A DNA stretch of 64,000 bases from Clostridium omnivorum (lineage in GTDB: Bacteria; Bacillota; Clostridia; Clostridiales; Clostridiaceae). Shown in pieces: positions 9,735 through 17,957 of the stretch. Position 1 is the stretch's first letter. Each line of letters starts with the position of its first letter. Under the pieces are notes generated by a model. The model had not been told where the DNA came from, searched no databases, and saw only the letters and a list, made by a program, of their open reading frames with translations. The stretch is from contig NZ_BRXR01000001.1 in NCBI RefSeq assembly GCF_026012015.1, positions 2,319,501 through 2,383,500 on the forward strand, written 5' to 3'. Made by a program: the position numbers and the translations under genes.

Positions 9735-9955
9735 ACTTTCACCTCTAAATTCCTAAATACCAATCAAGTATATATTAAGGGTGGGGTTTACTCAACCTTG
9801 CTTCAATGTCCATATATTCGCTTTAAAGTTAAATCCGATAACTCACAGATTAAGAGACTAAAAGAGGTTTATTAGAATTTAAAAAGCTTGTGTTACTTAA
9901 GTTTTACTATTAGTATTAAAAAATTTTTCAATGAGCATTTTTATAATTTAAGTTC

Positions 9956-11686
9956 TTAAAGCTCCAGTACCTTATTATCTATTTCATCTTTAATTCTTGA
10001 AATGAAGTCTGATAGCTCTACAAGCCCCTCCTCACCGTTCTTCCTGCTTCTTAAGGAAATTTTATTTTGATCTTGTTCCTTTTCACCAATAACTATTATA
10101 TAAGGAACTCTTTCATTTCTAGCTTCTCTGATTTTGTAGCCTATTTTTTCAGTTCTGTTATCTAGAGACACCCTTATATTTTTATCTTCTAGAAGTTTAA
10201 CAATACTTTCCGCATAGTTGCTAAATTTATCAGAGATAGGAAGCACATTTACTTGAACAGGCGCTATCCAAGTTGGGAACTTGCCGCCGAAGTGTTCAAT
10301 TAAAATAGCTATAAACCTCTCAAGGCTTCCAAAGATGGCTCTATGAATTACTATAGGACGATGTTTTTCGTTATCACTTCCTATATAATGAAGATCAAAT
10401 CTCTGTGGAAGCTGGAAATCAAGCTGAATAGTTCCGCATTGCCACCTTCTGCCTATGCTGTCTTCTAGATGAAAATCTATTTTTGGACCATAGAAGGCAC
10501 CATCGCCTGGGTTGATTTTATAGTCCATGTTTATTTCGTCTAAGGCACCTTGAAGAGCGCTTTCAGCTATCTCCCAATCCTCGGCACTTCCCATGGAGTT
10601 TTCTGGCTTAGTTGAAAGCTCAACTTTATATTTAAAGCCAAACCTAGTATATATCTCATCTATCAGGGATATTACCCCTTTGATTTCATCCTTAATTTGT
10701 TCTGGAAGCATGAATATATGGGCATCATCCTGAGTGAAGGCCCTTACTCTCATAAGTCCATGCAGTGCACCTGATAGCTCATGTCTGTGAACCCTTCCCA
10801 TTTCAGCAGCTCTAATAGGCAGCTCTCTATAGGAATGAGCTTCAGACTTGTATACTAACATTCCTCCTGGGCAGTTCATAGGCTTAATAGCAAATTCCTC
10901 TTCATCAATATTTACAGTATACATATTTTCCTTGTAGTGAAACCAATGTCCTGAAGTTTCCCACAGCTCTCTATTAAGTATGATTGGAGTTTCAATTTCT
11001 ATATAGCCATACTTTTTATGAAGCTCTCTCCAATAATCTATCAGAGCATTTTTTAGCACTACCCCATTAGGTAAAAAGAAAGGAAAACCTGGACCTTCTT
11101 CCATTAGTGCAAATAGTTTAAGCTCTTTTCCAAGCTTTCTGTGATCCCTTTTTTTAGCCTCCTCCAGCATATTTAAATATTCCTTTAGCTCTTCCTTTGA
11201 AGCAAAAGCTGTTCCATAGATTCTTTGAAGCATCTTATTGTTTTCATCGCCTCTAAAGTAAGCTCCAGCAACAGATAAAAGCTTAAAAGCTTTAACTTTG
11301 CCAGTGGACTCTACATGAGGACCAGCACACAGGTCAACAAATTCACCTTGCTTGTAGAAAGAAAGCTCTTCATTTTCTGGAATGCCTTCAATTAATTCAA
11401 CTTTGTAAGGTTCATCTTTTTCTTTCATAAGTTTCATAGCTTCTTCTCTTGAAAGCACAAAACGTTCTAGCTTTAAATTTTCTTTTACTATATTTTTCAT
11501 TTCTTTTTCAATGTCTTCTAGCATTGCTGCAGTAAAAGTCTCATTAGAATCAAAATCATAGTAAAAGCCGTTTTCTATGGAAGGACCTATAGTTAGTTTT
11601 ACCTCAGGATATAATCTTTTTACTGCCTGAGCAAGTATGTGTGCGGCAGTGTGTCTAAGAGCAAGTAGTTCTTTTTCATTATTCAT
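9956..11686 (-). CDS. thrS: Threonyl-tRNA synthetase lacking the TGS domain
   Basis: Charges tRNA-Thr with threonine. The protein (576 residues) begins at MNNEKELLALRHTAAHILAQ, which is the start of the editing/HxxxH domain. The usual ~60-residue N-terminal TGS domain is absent and no frame upstream encodes it. The editing domain occupies ~1-180; the class II catalytic core has CPGGM, HRHELSGA and RVRAFTQDD; the anticodon-binding domain is C-terminal (TWIAPVQVNVLPI). The start at 11686 follows AGGAGG. Transcription is governed by two tandem threonine T-boxes upstream, resembling the multi-T-box layout known for B. subtilis thrZ. A second full-length ThrRS elsewhere in the genome is possible. 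Confidence 0.95.
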   Translation of the reverse strand: MNNEKELLALRHTAAHILAQAVKRLYPEVKLTIGPSIENGFYYDFDSNETFTAAMLEDIEKEMKNIVKENLKLERFVLSREEAMKLMKEKDEPYKVELIEGIPENEELSFYKQGEFVDLCAGPHVESTGKVKAFKLLSVAGAYFRGDENNKMLQRIYGTAFASKEELKEYLNMLEEAKKRDHRKLGKELKLFALMEEGPGFPFFLPNGVVLKNALIDYWRELHKKYGYIEIETPIILNRELWETSGHWFHYKENMYTVNIDEEEFAIKPMNCPGGMLVYKSEAHSYRELPIRAAEMGRVHRHELSGALHGLMRVRAFTQDDAHIFMLPEQIKDEIKGVISLIDEIYTRFGFKYKVELSTKPENSMGSAEDWEIAESALQGALDEINMDYKINPGDGAFYGPKIDFHLEDSIGRRWQCGTIQLDFQLPQRFDLHYIGSDNEKHRPIVIHRAIFGSLERFIAILIEHFGGKFPTWIAPVQVNVLPISDKFSNYAESIVKLLEDKNIRVSLDNRTEKIGYKIREARNERVPYIIVIGEKEQDQNKISLRSRKNGEEGLVELSDFISRIKDEIDNKVLEL

Positions 11687-11714
11687 AATAAAATCCTCCT
11701 TAAAATATAATCAA

Positions 11715-11962
11715 AAAAATAAAACTCATCCCTAAAAAAGGGACGAGTATCATCGCGGTTCCACCCAAATTACAGTAATAGAAAATTTATTACTGTCACT
11801 CAAAACCTATAACGCGGTTAACGGATATACCTACTAAAATTCAGTATTCAACTCAGAGGTGGTTTTCAGCAATACTTGCACAAGAAGCCTTGCACCCGAT
11901 GGACTTCTCTCTCTTAGAACAGTAAATTGCGTACTCTTCCTCATCAATGCTTTAGATATAAT
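11715..11962 (-). promoter_or_regulatory. T-box leader (proximal), threonine specifier
   Basis: On the minus strand the canonical T-box antiterminator sequence GGGTGGAACCGCG lies at 11753-11766, followed by a terminator hairpin (GGGACGAG/CTCATCCC, 11723-11747) with a U-tract. Stem I carries the AGAGAG region and an ACC codon in AAAACCACCTCTGAG, consistent with a threonine specifier. Uncharged tRNA-Thr binding would stabilise the antiterminator and allow thrS transcription. Confidence 0.93.
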
Positions 11963-11974
11963 ATTTAATTAAAA

Positions 11975-12220
11975 ATAAAAAAACTCCTCCCTAAAAAAGG
12001 GACGAGTATTATCGCGGTTCCACCCAAATTACAGTAATAAAAATATCACTGTCACTCAAAACCTATAACGTGGGCTAACGGATATGCTTACTGTAATTCA
12101 GCATTCAACTCAGAGGTGGTTTTTCAACAGCACTTGTTCAAGAAACCTTTCAGCCTATGAGTTTCTCTCTCTTTTAACAGTAGTCCGTTTACTTTTCCTC
12201 TTCACAGTTTTTATTTTCTA
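11975..12220 (-). promoter_or_regulatory. T-box leader (distal), threonine specifier
   Basis: A second complete T-box. GGGTGGAACCGCG is at 12003-12016, with its own terminator (GGGACGAG..CTCCTCCC, 11983-12006 region) and an identical ACCACCTCTGAG specifier context. The two leaders are clearly duplicates that have diverged mainly in loops. Tandem T-boxes sharpen the response because both must read through. Confidence 0.92.
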
Positions 12221-12222
12221 TT

Positions 12223-12251
12223 ATTATATGTCTGAGCAAAAAATATGTCAA
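12223..12251 (-). promoter_or_regulatory. Sigma-A promoter of the T-box/thrS transcript
   Basis: On the minus strand, TTGACA (12246-12251), exactly 17 bases, TATAAT (12223-12228): a perfect consensus placed just upstream of the distal T-box. Confidence 0.9.
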
Positions 12252-12389
12252 TATACTTTTGGAATAAATTATAAAAATTTTCTTAAATGTAATTTTGAAG
12301 CATTAATGTGGATAATTAGGGGGTACATTTTATGAAATTTGAAGTATAATAAATTGATGAAAGTATTTTAAAGACGAGGAGAAATTATA

Positions 12390-12824
12390 ATGAAGATTTA
12401 TAAGCAAAAGGATTATACATTTATAAAGCTTGTATTTTCAATTTTTATTGTAGCTATGGTCTTTGGAGTGATTCTTTATGCCATAAATTGTGCAAAACCT
12501 ACAGTGAAAAATGATACTTTAAAAATATCTGGTTTATATAAAGTGGAACTAAAAATTGATGAGATTCAGGACATAACCTTGAAGGATGAATTGCCTAATG
12601 GATTCCATAAAAGTAATGGAATAGATCTCTTTGGCAGAGCATATCTTGGGAATTATACAGCAGAAAACTATGATAAGATTAAAGCATGTGTATTATCAGG
12701 AAAGGCTCCATACATTTATATAACTACAAAAAATGATGAAGTAAAATATATAATACTTAATCTTAAGGATAAAGCGCAAACAGAAGAAATGTATAATGCT
12801 ATAAGTTCAAAGATAAAAAAGTAG
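12390..12824 (+). CDS. Membrane-anchored protein with bacterial PH-like domain
   Basis: A 144-residue protein with one N-terminal membrane helix (~12-32) and an extracytoplasmic or cytoplasmic domain whose pattern (ISGLYKVELKIDEIQDITLKDELP, GRAYLGNYT, APYIYITTKND, ILNLKD) resembles the bPH_5 type of bacterial pleckstrin-homology domains. The function of these is unknown; membrane-associated scaffolding is usual in the clan. GACGAGGAGA precedes the ATG at 12390. It stands alone, divergent from thrS. The family assignment is from pattern memory only. Confidence 0.65.
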   Translation: MKIYKQKDYTFIKLVFSIFIVAMVFGVILYAINCAKPTVKNDTLKISGLYKVELKIDEIQDITLKDELPNGFHKSNGIDLFGRAYLGNYTAENYDKIKACVLSGKAPYIYITTKNDEVKYIILNLKDKAQTEEMYNAISSKIKK

Positions 12825-12899
12825 TTAGGAACTTAAGTCAAGTATATTATTTTCAAATAGATTAAAACTAATAACAAAAAACAAAAGGAAGTGTTTGTT

Positions 12900-13571
12900 A
12901 TGACCTTGAATGAGCTTAGGGAGCTAAACCCACATTTAGATATTAAAGGCGTAACTAACTTAGCCTTTAAAAAGTATGGTAGGATTGTAACAGGGTATGA
13001 TTTTACAGAGCTTATAAAATATATGGAGAATAATACTGAAATACCTGAGGTGGGAACTATCTATTCTTCTTCTGAAGCTGTTATGAAAGCTGACGAAGTA
13101 TCAGAACATATAGAAAAAGATATTTTTGGTGAGATGCCTATACAGGTAGGGTACTGCAATGGAAAAAGTTCTAACTTGAATGCACTTGAATACCATAAGA
13201 GCAGTGAACTAAATATAGCAGTTACTGATATGCTACTTTTTCTTGGAAGAGTACAGGATATTCAGGAATGGCAGTACGATGTAAAAAACCTAGATGCATT
13301 TTTTGTTCCAGAAGGAGTAGCAGTTGAACTATATGCAACTACACTTCATTTTGCACCTTGTAAAATAGAACCTAGCGGTTTTAAATGTATCGTTATATCA
13401 CCAAAGGAAACTAATCATAAGCTCCAGCATGAATATGACAAGCAAGGTGAAAATAGGCTTCTATTTATGAAGAATAAATGGCTGCTGGTACACCCTTCTA
13501 GAGAAGATCTCTTGGAGAGAGGAGCTTACTCAGGAATTAATGGTGCAAACTTAGAGGTATTTATTGATTAA
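12900..13571 (+). CDS. DUF4867 family protein (cupin-like)
   Basis: Conserved Firmicute protein of the DUF4867 type, no established activity. It opens with LNELRELNPHLDIKGVT and has a central DMLLFLGRVQDIQEWQYD and VPEGVAVELYATTLHFAPC, the latter typical of sugar-isomerase-like beta-barrel (cupin) folds; the C-terminus is LLVHPSREDLL. The ATG at 12900 is preferred over an in-frame GTG at 12891 because AAAGGAAG lies at 12884-12891. The neighbour downstream is deoC, and cre-type operators lie between them, suggesting a sugar-related role (inference). Confidence 0.75.
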   Translation: MTLNELRELNPHLDIKGVTNLAFKKYGRIVTGYDFTELIKYMENNTEIPEVGTIYSSSEAVMKADEVSEHIEKDIFGEMPIQVGYCNGKSSNLNALEYHKSSELNIAVTDMLLFLGRVQDIQEWQYDVKNLDAFFVPEGVAVELYATTLHFAPCKIEPSGFKCIVISPKETNHKLQHEYDKQGENRLLFMKNKWLLVHPSREDLLERGAYSGINGANLEVFID

Positions 13572-13635
13572 AAGTAAGGTTGGTTTAACATAATCATTTA
13601 TTAAACAATAATAAATAATATGGAGTTCTTATAAT

Positions 13636-13668
13636 AAAACCTGTGATTAATGTCGCAGGTTTTGTTAT
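13636..13668 (+). terminator. Terminator after the DUF4867 gene
   Basis: AAAACCTGTGA pairs with TCGCAGGTTTT (one G-U pair), followed by GTTATG. The T-run is formed mainly by the stem end, so it is a moderate terminator. Confidence 0.6.
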
Positions 13669-13686
13669 GTTAAAACCAGTGTGATG

Positions 13687-13700
13687 TGTTAGCGCTTACA
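13687..13700 (+). promoter_or_regulatory. cre/LacI-type operator, upstream of deoC
   Basis: TGTTAGCGCTTACA fits the TGWNANCGNTNWCA consensus at every position. It lies 148 bases upstream of a second perfect site, nearly a whole number of helical turns, which would permit looping. Confidence 0.75.
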
Positions 13701-13791
13701 TGAGCTATATAATTTCCTCATTGAGTATAGCATATATAAATGTAAATAACTCTTTAAAACACATATAAGTCCAAGAGGCATAAAGTAAATA

Positions 13792-13820
13792 TTGACTTTA
13801 AAGGAAGTATGGTATATATT
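13792..13820 (+). promoter_or_regulatory. deoC promoter
   Basis: TTGACT (13792-13797), 17 bases, TATATT (13815-13820). The predicted start of transcription is near 13827, just ahead of an operator. Confidence 0.75.
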
Positions 13821-13834
13821 TAATATGTTAACAC

Positions 13835-13848
13835 TGTAAGCGGTTACA
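13835..13848 (+). promoter_or_regulatory. cre/LacI-type operator downstream of the deoC start site
   Basis: TGTAAGCGGTTACA fits the full cre consensus and sits about +8 to +21 relative to the predicted transcript start, a typical roadblock/repression position. Confidence 0.8.
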
Positions 13849-13927
13849 CAAATTACATATTATAAATTGTTAGTAGTATAATAATTCTTAGTTATATAAA
13901 TAAATTATTTTTTAAGGAGTGATTACT

Positions 13928-14596
13928 TTGGATTTAAGAAAATTTATCGACCATACTCTATTAAAAGCTGATGCTTCAGAGTCAGAAGTAGTAAAGATTT
14001 GTAAGGAAGCTAGAGAATATGGCTTTGCATCAGTATGTGTAAATGCTTTTAGAGTTCCAGTAGTAAGGAGAGAATTAGAAGGCAGCGATGTTAAGGTTTG
14101 CTGTGTTGTAGGCTTTCCTCTAGGAGCTATGACTAAAGAAGCTAAAGCTTTTGAAACTAAGCAAGCTGTTGAAAATGGTGCACAAGAAGTAGATATGGTT
14201 CTAAATGTTGGAGCTATGAAGGATAAGCAATACGATGTAGTGCTTGCAGACATAAAGGCTGTAGTAGAAGCTGCAAAGGAAAAGGCTTTAGTTAAAGTAA
14301 TATTAGAAAACTGTCTATTAACTAAGGAAGAAATAGTTAAAGCATGTGAATTAAGCAAAGAAGCTGGAGCTGATTTTGTAAAGACTTCAACTGGCTTTAG
14401 CACTGGCGGAGCAAAGGCTGAAGATGTAAAGCTTATGAGAGAAACTGTTGGAACTCGTATGGGAGTTAAAGCATCAGGTGGAGTTAGAACTACTAAAGAT
14501 GCTGAAGAAATGATAGCTGCAGGAGCAAGCCGTATAGGAGCAAGTGCTTCAATTTCAATAGTAGAAGGAACTGAAGCATCAAAATCAGGATACTAA
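13928..14596 (+). CDS. deoC: Deoxyribose-phosphate aldolase
   Basis: Cleaves 2-deoxyribose-5-phosphate to acetaldehyde and glyceraldehyde-3-phosphate, the last step of deoxynucleoside catabolism. It has a TIM barrel with the DHTLL start, [17 protein letters not shown], the Schiff-base Lys152 in FVKTSTGFS and KASGGVRT. The 222-residue length is normal. The TTG at 13928 is the likely start: AAGGAG ends at 13919, and the in-frame GTG at 13919 overlaps that motif. It is monocistronic, with a terminator downstream. The punA and pdp genes that supply its substrate lie ~31 kb away and share the same operator type. Confidence 0.96.
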   Translation: MDLRKFIDHTLLKADASESEVVKICKEAREYGFASVCVNAFRVPVVRRELEGSDVKVCCVVGFPLGAMTKEAKAFETKQAVENGAQEVDMVLNVGAMKDKQYDVVLADIKAVVEAAKEKALVKVILENCLLTKEEIVKACELSKEAGADFVKTSTGFSTGGAKAEDVKLMRETVGTRMGVKASGGVRTTKDAEEMIAAGASRIGASASISIVEGTEASKSGY

Positions 14597-14626
14597 GATA
14601 TAGTTTAATATAATAAATTATATAAA

Positions 14627-14652
14627 AGAAGTGCGTACAGCACTTCTTTTCT
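14627..14652 (+). terminator. Terminator after deoC
   Basis: AGAAGTGC-GTACA-GCACTTCT followed by TTTCTT. Confidence 0.88.
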
Positions 14653-14822
14653 TATATAAGCAATTATGATACTGCAGGAGAAAATTAAAATTATATTAAA
14701 ACTGTGATAGTTATATTGACTATATAGCACATAAAAGATTATACTTTAAGAAAATGGGTGCTTAATAATATAGAAAATTTTCTATAGGAAATATAATTCT
14801 TAGAGGAATATAGGTAAAGAAA

Positions 14823-15482
14823 ATGAAAATAATGAAAAAAATTTATGAATATATACCCCAATATGCTATAAAGCCTTTGATTTTATGCGTAATAGTTAAT
14901 TTTTCTGTATATTCAGGGGCGCGTTTGTTTTATACAGATAGAGTTTTTCATGATTTGACATCCAATTTAGATGATAGGATTCCAGTAGTACCAATATTTG
15001 TAGTATTTTATTTAGGTAGTTATCTTTTTTGGATTTTTAATTATATATTAGTAAGCCGGGTAAGTAAAGATAATTGCTATCGTCTTGCTATTTCAGATTT
15101 ATTAGGAAAACTAACTTGCTTTATTATTTATATAACTTTTCCTACAACTAATATAAGACCTGATATTACTACATCAGGCGTTTTTACCAACATGCTTAAA
15201 TTTTTATATAATGCAGATGCAGCTAATAATCTTTTTCCATCAATTCATGTACTAGTTAGCTGGTATTGTTTCATTGGTATTAGGAATAATAAGACTATAC
15301 CTGCTTGGTATCGATATTTTTCTTTATTTATGGCAGTAATGATAAGTATTTCAACCTTAACTACAAAACAGCATGTTATAGTTGACGTTATTGCTGGTGT
15401 GGTGTTAGCTGAACTAACATGGCAGCTTTCTTTACAGCTGCAGCTTTATAGGGCAAAAAAATTAATAAATCAGGAGGCATAA
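14823..15482 (+). CDS. PAP2-family membrane phosphatase
   Basis: Polytopic membrane protein of the phosphatidic-acid phosphatase type 2 superfamily, probably dephosphorylating a lipid phosphate. About six helices are visible. The catalytic motifs appear as FPSIHVLVSWY (C2 motif with Ser-x-His) and KQHVIVDVIAGVV (C3 motif, His and Asp). The first lysine/arginine motif is degenerate, as in the inositolphosphorylceramide-synthase-like subgroup. It ends exactly one base before the glycosyltransferase, so the two form an operon, likely in lipid or cell-surface glycan metabolism. The ribosome binding site is weak (GGTAAAG). Confidence 0.82.
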   Translation: MKIMKKIYEYIPQYAIKPLILCVIVNFSVYSGARLFYTDRVFHDLTSNLDDRIPVVPIFVVFYLGSYLFWIFNYILVSRVSKDNCYRLAISDLLGKLTCFIIYITFPTTNIRPDITTSGVFTNMLKFLYNADAANNLFPSIHVLVSWYCFIGIRNNKTIPAWYRYFSLFMAVMISISTLTTKQHVIVDVIAGVVLAELTWQLSLQLQLYRAKKLINQEA

Positions 15483-16499
15483 ATGAAAGTTCTTAGTGTA
15501 GCAATACCTTGCTACAATTCAGCAGCTTATATGGATAAAGCAATAGAATCGCTGCTAATTGGAAGTGAGGATATAGAAATTTTGATTGTGAACGATGGTT
15601 CTAAGGATAATACTTCAATAATAGCAGACGAATATGAGAAAAAGTATCCCAATATAATACGGGCAATCCACAAAGAAAATGGTGGGCATGGAGATGCAGT
15701 AAACACAGGCTTGAAATATGCAACTGGAGTATATTTTAAGGTTTTGGATAGTGATGACTGGTTTGATAGAGCTAGTCTATTAAAGGTACTTGAAGTATTA
15801 AGAAGTATGATTAACACTTCTACATCATTGGACATGCTTATAGCAAATTATGTATATGAAAAAGTTAGTATAGGAAAATCAACAAGCATTAATTATAAGA
15901 GTGCAATGCCAGAAGAAAAGATATTTACATGGGATGATTTAGGACTTCTTAAAGCTAGCCAGAATATACTAATGCACTCTGTTATTTATCGTACAGAGGT
16001 TCTTAGACAATGTAAGCTAGAGCTTCCTAAGCATACTTTTTATGTTGATAATATTTTTGTATTCAAACCATTGCCCTACGTAAAGACAATGTACTATGTA
16101 AATGTGGACCTCTATAGATATTTTATTGGAAGAGAAGATCAATCTGTTAATGAAAAAATCATGATAGGACGTATTGATCAGCAGATTAGAGTTACAAAGA
16201 TAATGATTGATAGCTTTAATCCTAAGGATATAGAAAGTAAAAAGCTGCGTAAATATATGACTCAATATTTGACAATGATGATGACAATTAGTACAGTACT
16301 TTTATTAAAAGCTAATACAGAAGAAAGTCTAGATAAGAAAGAAGAACTTTGGAACTATTTAAGTACTAAAAATGAGAAATTATATGAAGAAGTAAATAAA
16401 AAATTCTTAGGGCTAGTAGTGCAAATGAAAGGTTCTCTTGGAAGAAAGATAATATTATCAGGTTATTCCTTAACAAGAAAAATCTTTGGATTTAATTAA
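15483..16499 (+). CDS. Family 2 glycosyltransferase
   Basis: GT-A fold transferase acting from a nucleotide sugar at the cytoplasmic membrane face. The N-terminus has AIPCYNSAAYM, then ILIVNDGSKDNTS, NGGHGDAVNTGL, and the metal-binding DSDDW (DxD-like). The C-terminal ~120 residues are helical and family-variable. AGGAGG precedes the ATG. The gene immediately follows the PAP2 gene (adjacent, same strand) and is convergent with UDP-galactopyranose mutase, so a role in a galactofuranose-containing or other surface polymer is plausible but not shown. Confidence 0.88.
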   Translation: MKVLSVAIPCYNSAAYMDKAIESLLIGSEDIEILIVNDGSKDNTSIIADEYEKKYPNIIRAIHKENGGHGDAVNTGLKYATGVYFKVLDSDDWFDRASLLKVLEVLRSMINTSTSLDMLIANYVYEKVSIGKSTSINYKSAMPEEKIFTWDDLGLLKASQNILMHSVIYRTEVLRQCKLELPKHTFYVDNIFVFKPLPYVKTMYYVNVDLYRYFIGREDQSVNEKIMIGRIDQQIRVTKIMIDSFNPKDIESKKLRKYMTQYLTMMMTISTVLLLKANTEESLDKKEELWNYLSTKNEKLYEEVNKKFLGLVVQMKGSLGRKIILSGYSLTRKIFGFN

Positions 16500-16519
16500 T
16501 ATATTATTTTAAAATACAG

Positions 16520-16555
16520 ATGCCTGAAAATTTGATTTGTCAAGTTTTCAGGCAT
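16520..16555. terminator. Terminator between GT2 and glf
   Basis: ATGCCTGAAAATT (16520-16532) pairs with AAGTTTTCAGGCAT (16542-16555). Located between convergent genes; T-runs are weak on both sides. Confidence 0.6.
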
Positions 16556-16563
16556 ATCTTCAT

Positions 16564-17679
16564 TTAATCTGCAAGTTCATTTTTTACACAATTTAAAGCC
16601 TCTGCTACAACGTTATGCATATCAAAATATTTGTACATTCCAAGGCGGCCGCCAAATATTACTTTATCCTCTTTATCTGCTAGGTTCTTATATTTTGCAT
16701 ATAAATTATTGTTCCTATCATCATTCATTGGATAGTATGGTTCGTCGCCATGCTGCCAGTTAGAAGGATACTCCCATGTGATCACCGTTTTTGGATTTAC
16801 ATTGCTACTTTGACATCCGAATTCAAAGTGCTTGTGCTCAATTATTCTTGTATAAGGAACTTCAAATTCTGTATAGTTCACAACGGCATTGCCTTGATAA
16901 TTCTCCAGGTTTAAAACTTCTGTTTCAAAGCTAAGGGAACGATATTCAAGCTCACCAAAGCAATAATCGTAATATTCATCAATCATTCCAGTGAAAACAA
17001 TCTTATTTGTAAGAGCAGCTAGTTCTTCACGATGCTTAAAGAAATCAGTATCAAGGCGGATTTCTATGCCGTCCAGCATTTTCTCTATGATTTGAGTATA
17101 GCCTCCAACGGGTATTCCCTGGTAGGTATCGTTGAAGTAGTTATTATCATAGGTAAAGCGAATCGGAAGCCTTTTTATTATGAAGCTTGGAAGTTCTGTT
17201 GCTCTGCGCCCCCACTGTTTCTCGGTATAGCCCTTAACTAGTTTTTCGTAGATGTCTCTTCCTACCAAACTGATTGCCTGTTCCTCAAGATTTTTTGGCT
17301 CTGTAATGCCTGCCTCCTTAATCTGCTCTTCAATTTTAGCTTTTGCCTCTGCTGGAGTAATTACCCCCCACATCTTATTAAAGGTGTTCATGTTAAAAGG
17401 CATATTGTATAATTCTGACTTATACCTGGCAACAGGGGAATTTGTGTATCTATTAAATACAGCAAACTGATTAACATATTTCCACAGTTCATCACTGCTA
17501 GTGTGGAAAATATGTGCTCCATATTGATGAACTTGAATTCCTTCTATCTCTGCAGTATAAATATTCCCACCTACATGAGAGCGCTTGTCTATAACAAGGC
17601 ACTTTTTACCTCTTTTGTTAGCTTCATATGCAAAAATAGATCCAAATAGCCCGGCCCCAACAATAATATAATCGTACAT
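16564..17679 (-). CDS. glf: UDP-galactopyranose mutase
   Basis: FAD flavoenzyme that interconverts UDP-galactopyranose and UDP-galactofuranose for surface glycans. The N-terminal dinucleotide fold is GAGLFGSIFAYE with HVGGN; QYGAHIFHTS and FNRYTNSPVARY are hallmark substrate-side blocks; KGYTEKQWGR and the C-terminal GRLGMYKYFDMHN complete the family pattern. 371 residues is the expected length. GGAGGG precedes the ATG. It is a single gene on the minus strand, convergent with the GT2 gene. Confidence 0.96.
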   Translation of the reverse strand: MYDYIIVGAGLFGSIFAYEANKRGKKCLVIDKRSHVGGNIYTAEIEGIQVHQYGAHIFHTSSDELWKYVNQFAVFNRYTNSPVARYKSELYNMPFNMNTFNKMWGVITPAEAKAKIEEQIKEAGITEPKNLEEQAISLVGRDIYEKLVKGYTEKQWGRRATELPSFIIKRLPIRFTYDNNYFNDTYQGIPVGGYTQIIEKMLDGIEIRLDTDFFKHREELAALTNKIVFTGMIDEYYDYCFGELEYRSLSFETEVLNLENYQGNAVVNYTEFEVPYTRIIEHKHFEFGCQSSNVNPKTVITWEYPSNWQHGDEPYYPMNDDRNNNLYAKYKNLADKEDKVIFGGRLGMYKYFDMHNVVAEALNCVKNELAD

Positions 17680-17957
17680 TTATAATAGCCCTCCTTTTGT
17701 AGTTCTTATGTTTTAACTTTTTTGTTAAATTCTTTATTGTGCTATTTACTTGATACATATTATTACCTTTTTAATATATCATAATTTTGTTGTATCTTGC
17801 AAAAAAATGAAAAAGTATAATATTAACTAAGTTTTGGAGGAAAATTTAATATAAATGTAGAACTATATAAAATAATGTAAATATATGTAGCATTAGCATA
17901 AAAATTATAATTTATTCCAGAAATTTTAGCGCTTAAGGGTATTGGGGGGAATTCTAT

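Noticed and set aside
12084-12335. 83-residue plus-strand open frame
   Set aside because: It lies antisense over the distal T-box leader and its promoter; its sequence is explained by RNA structure, and it has no ribosome binding site.
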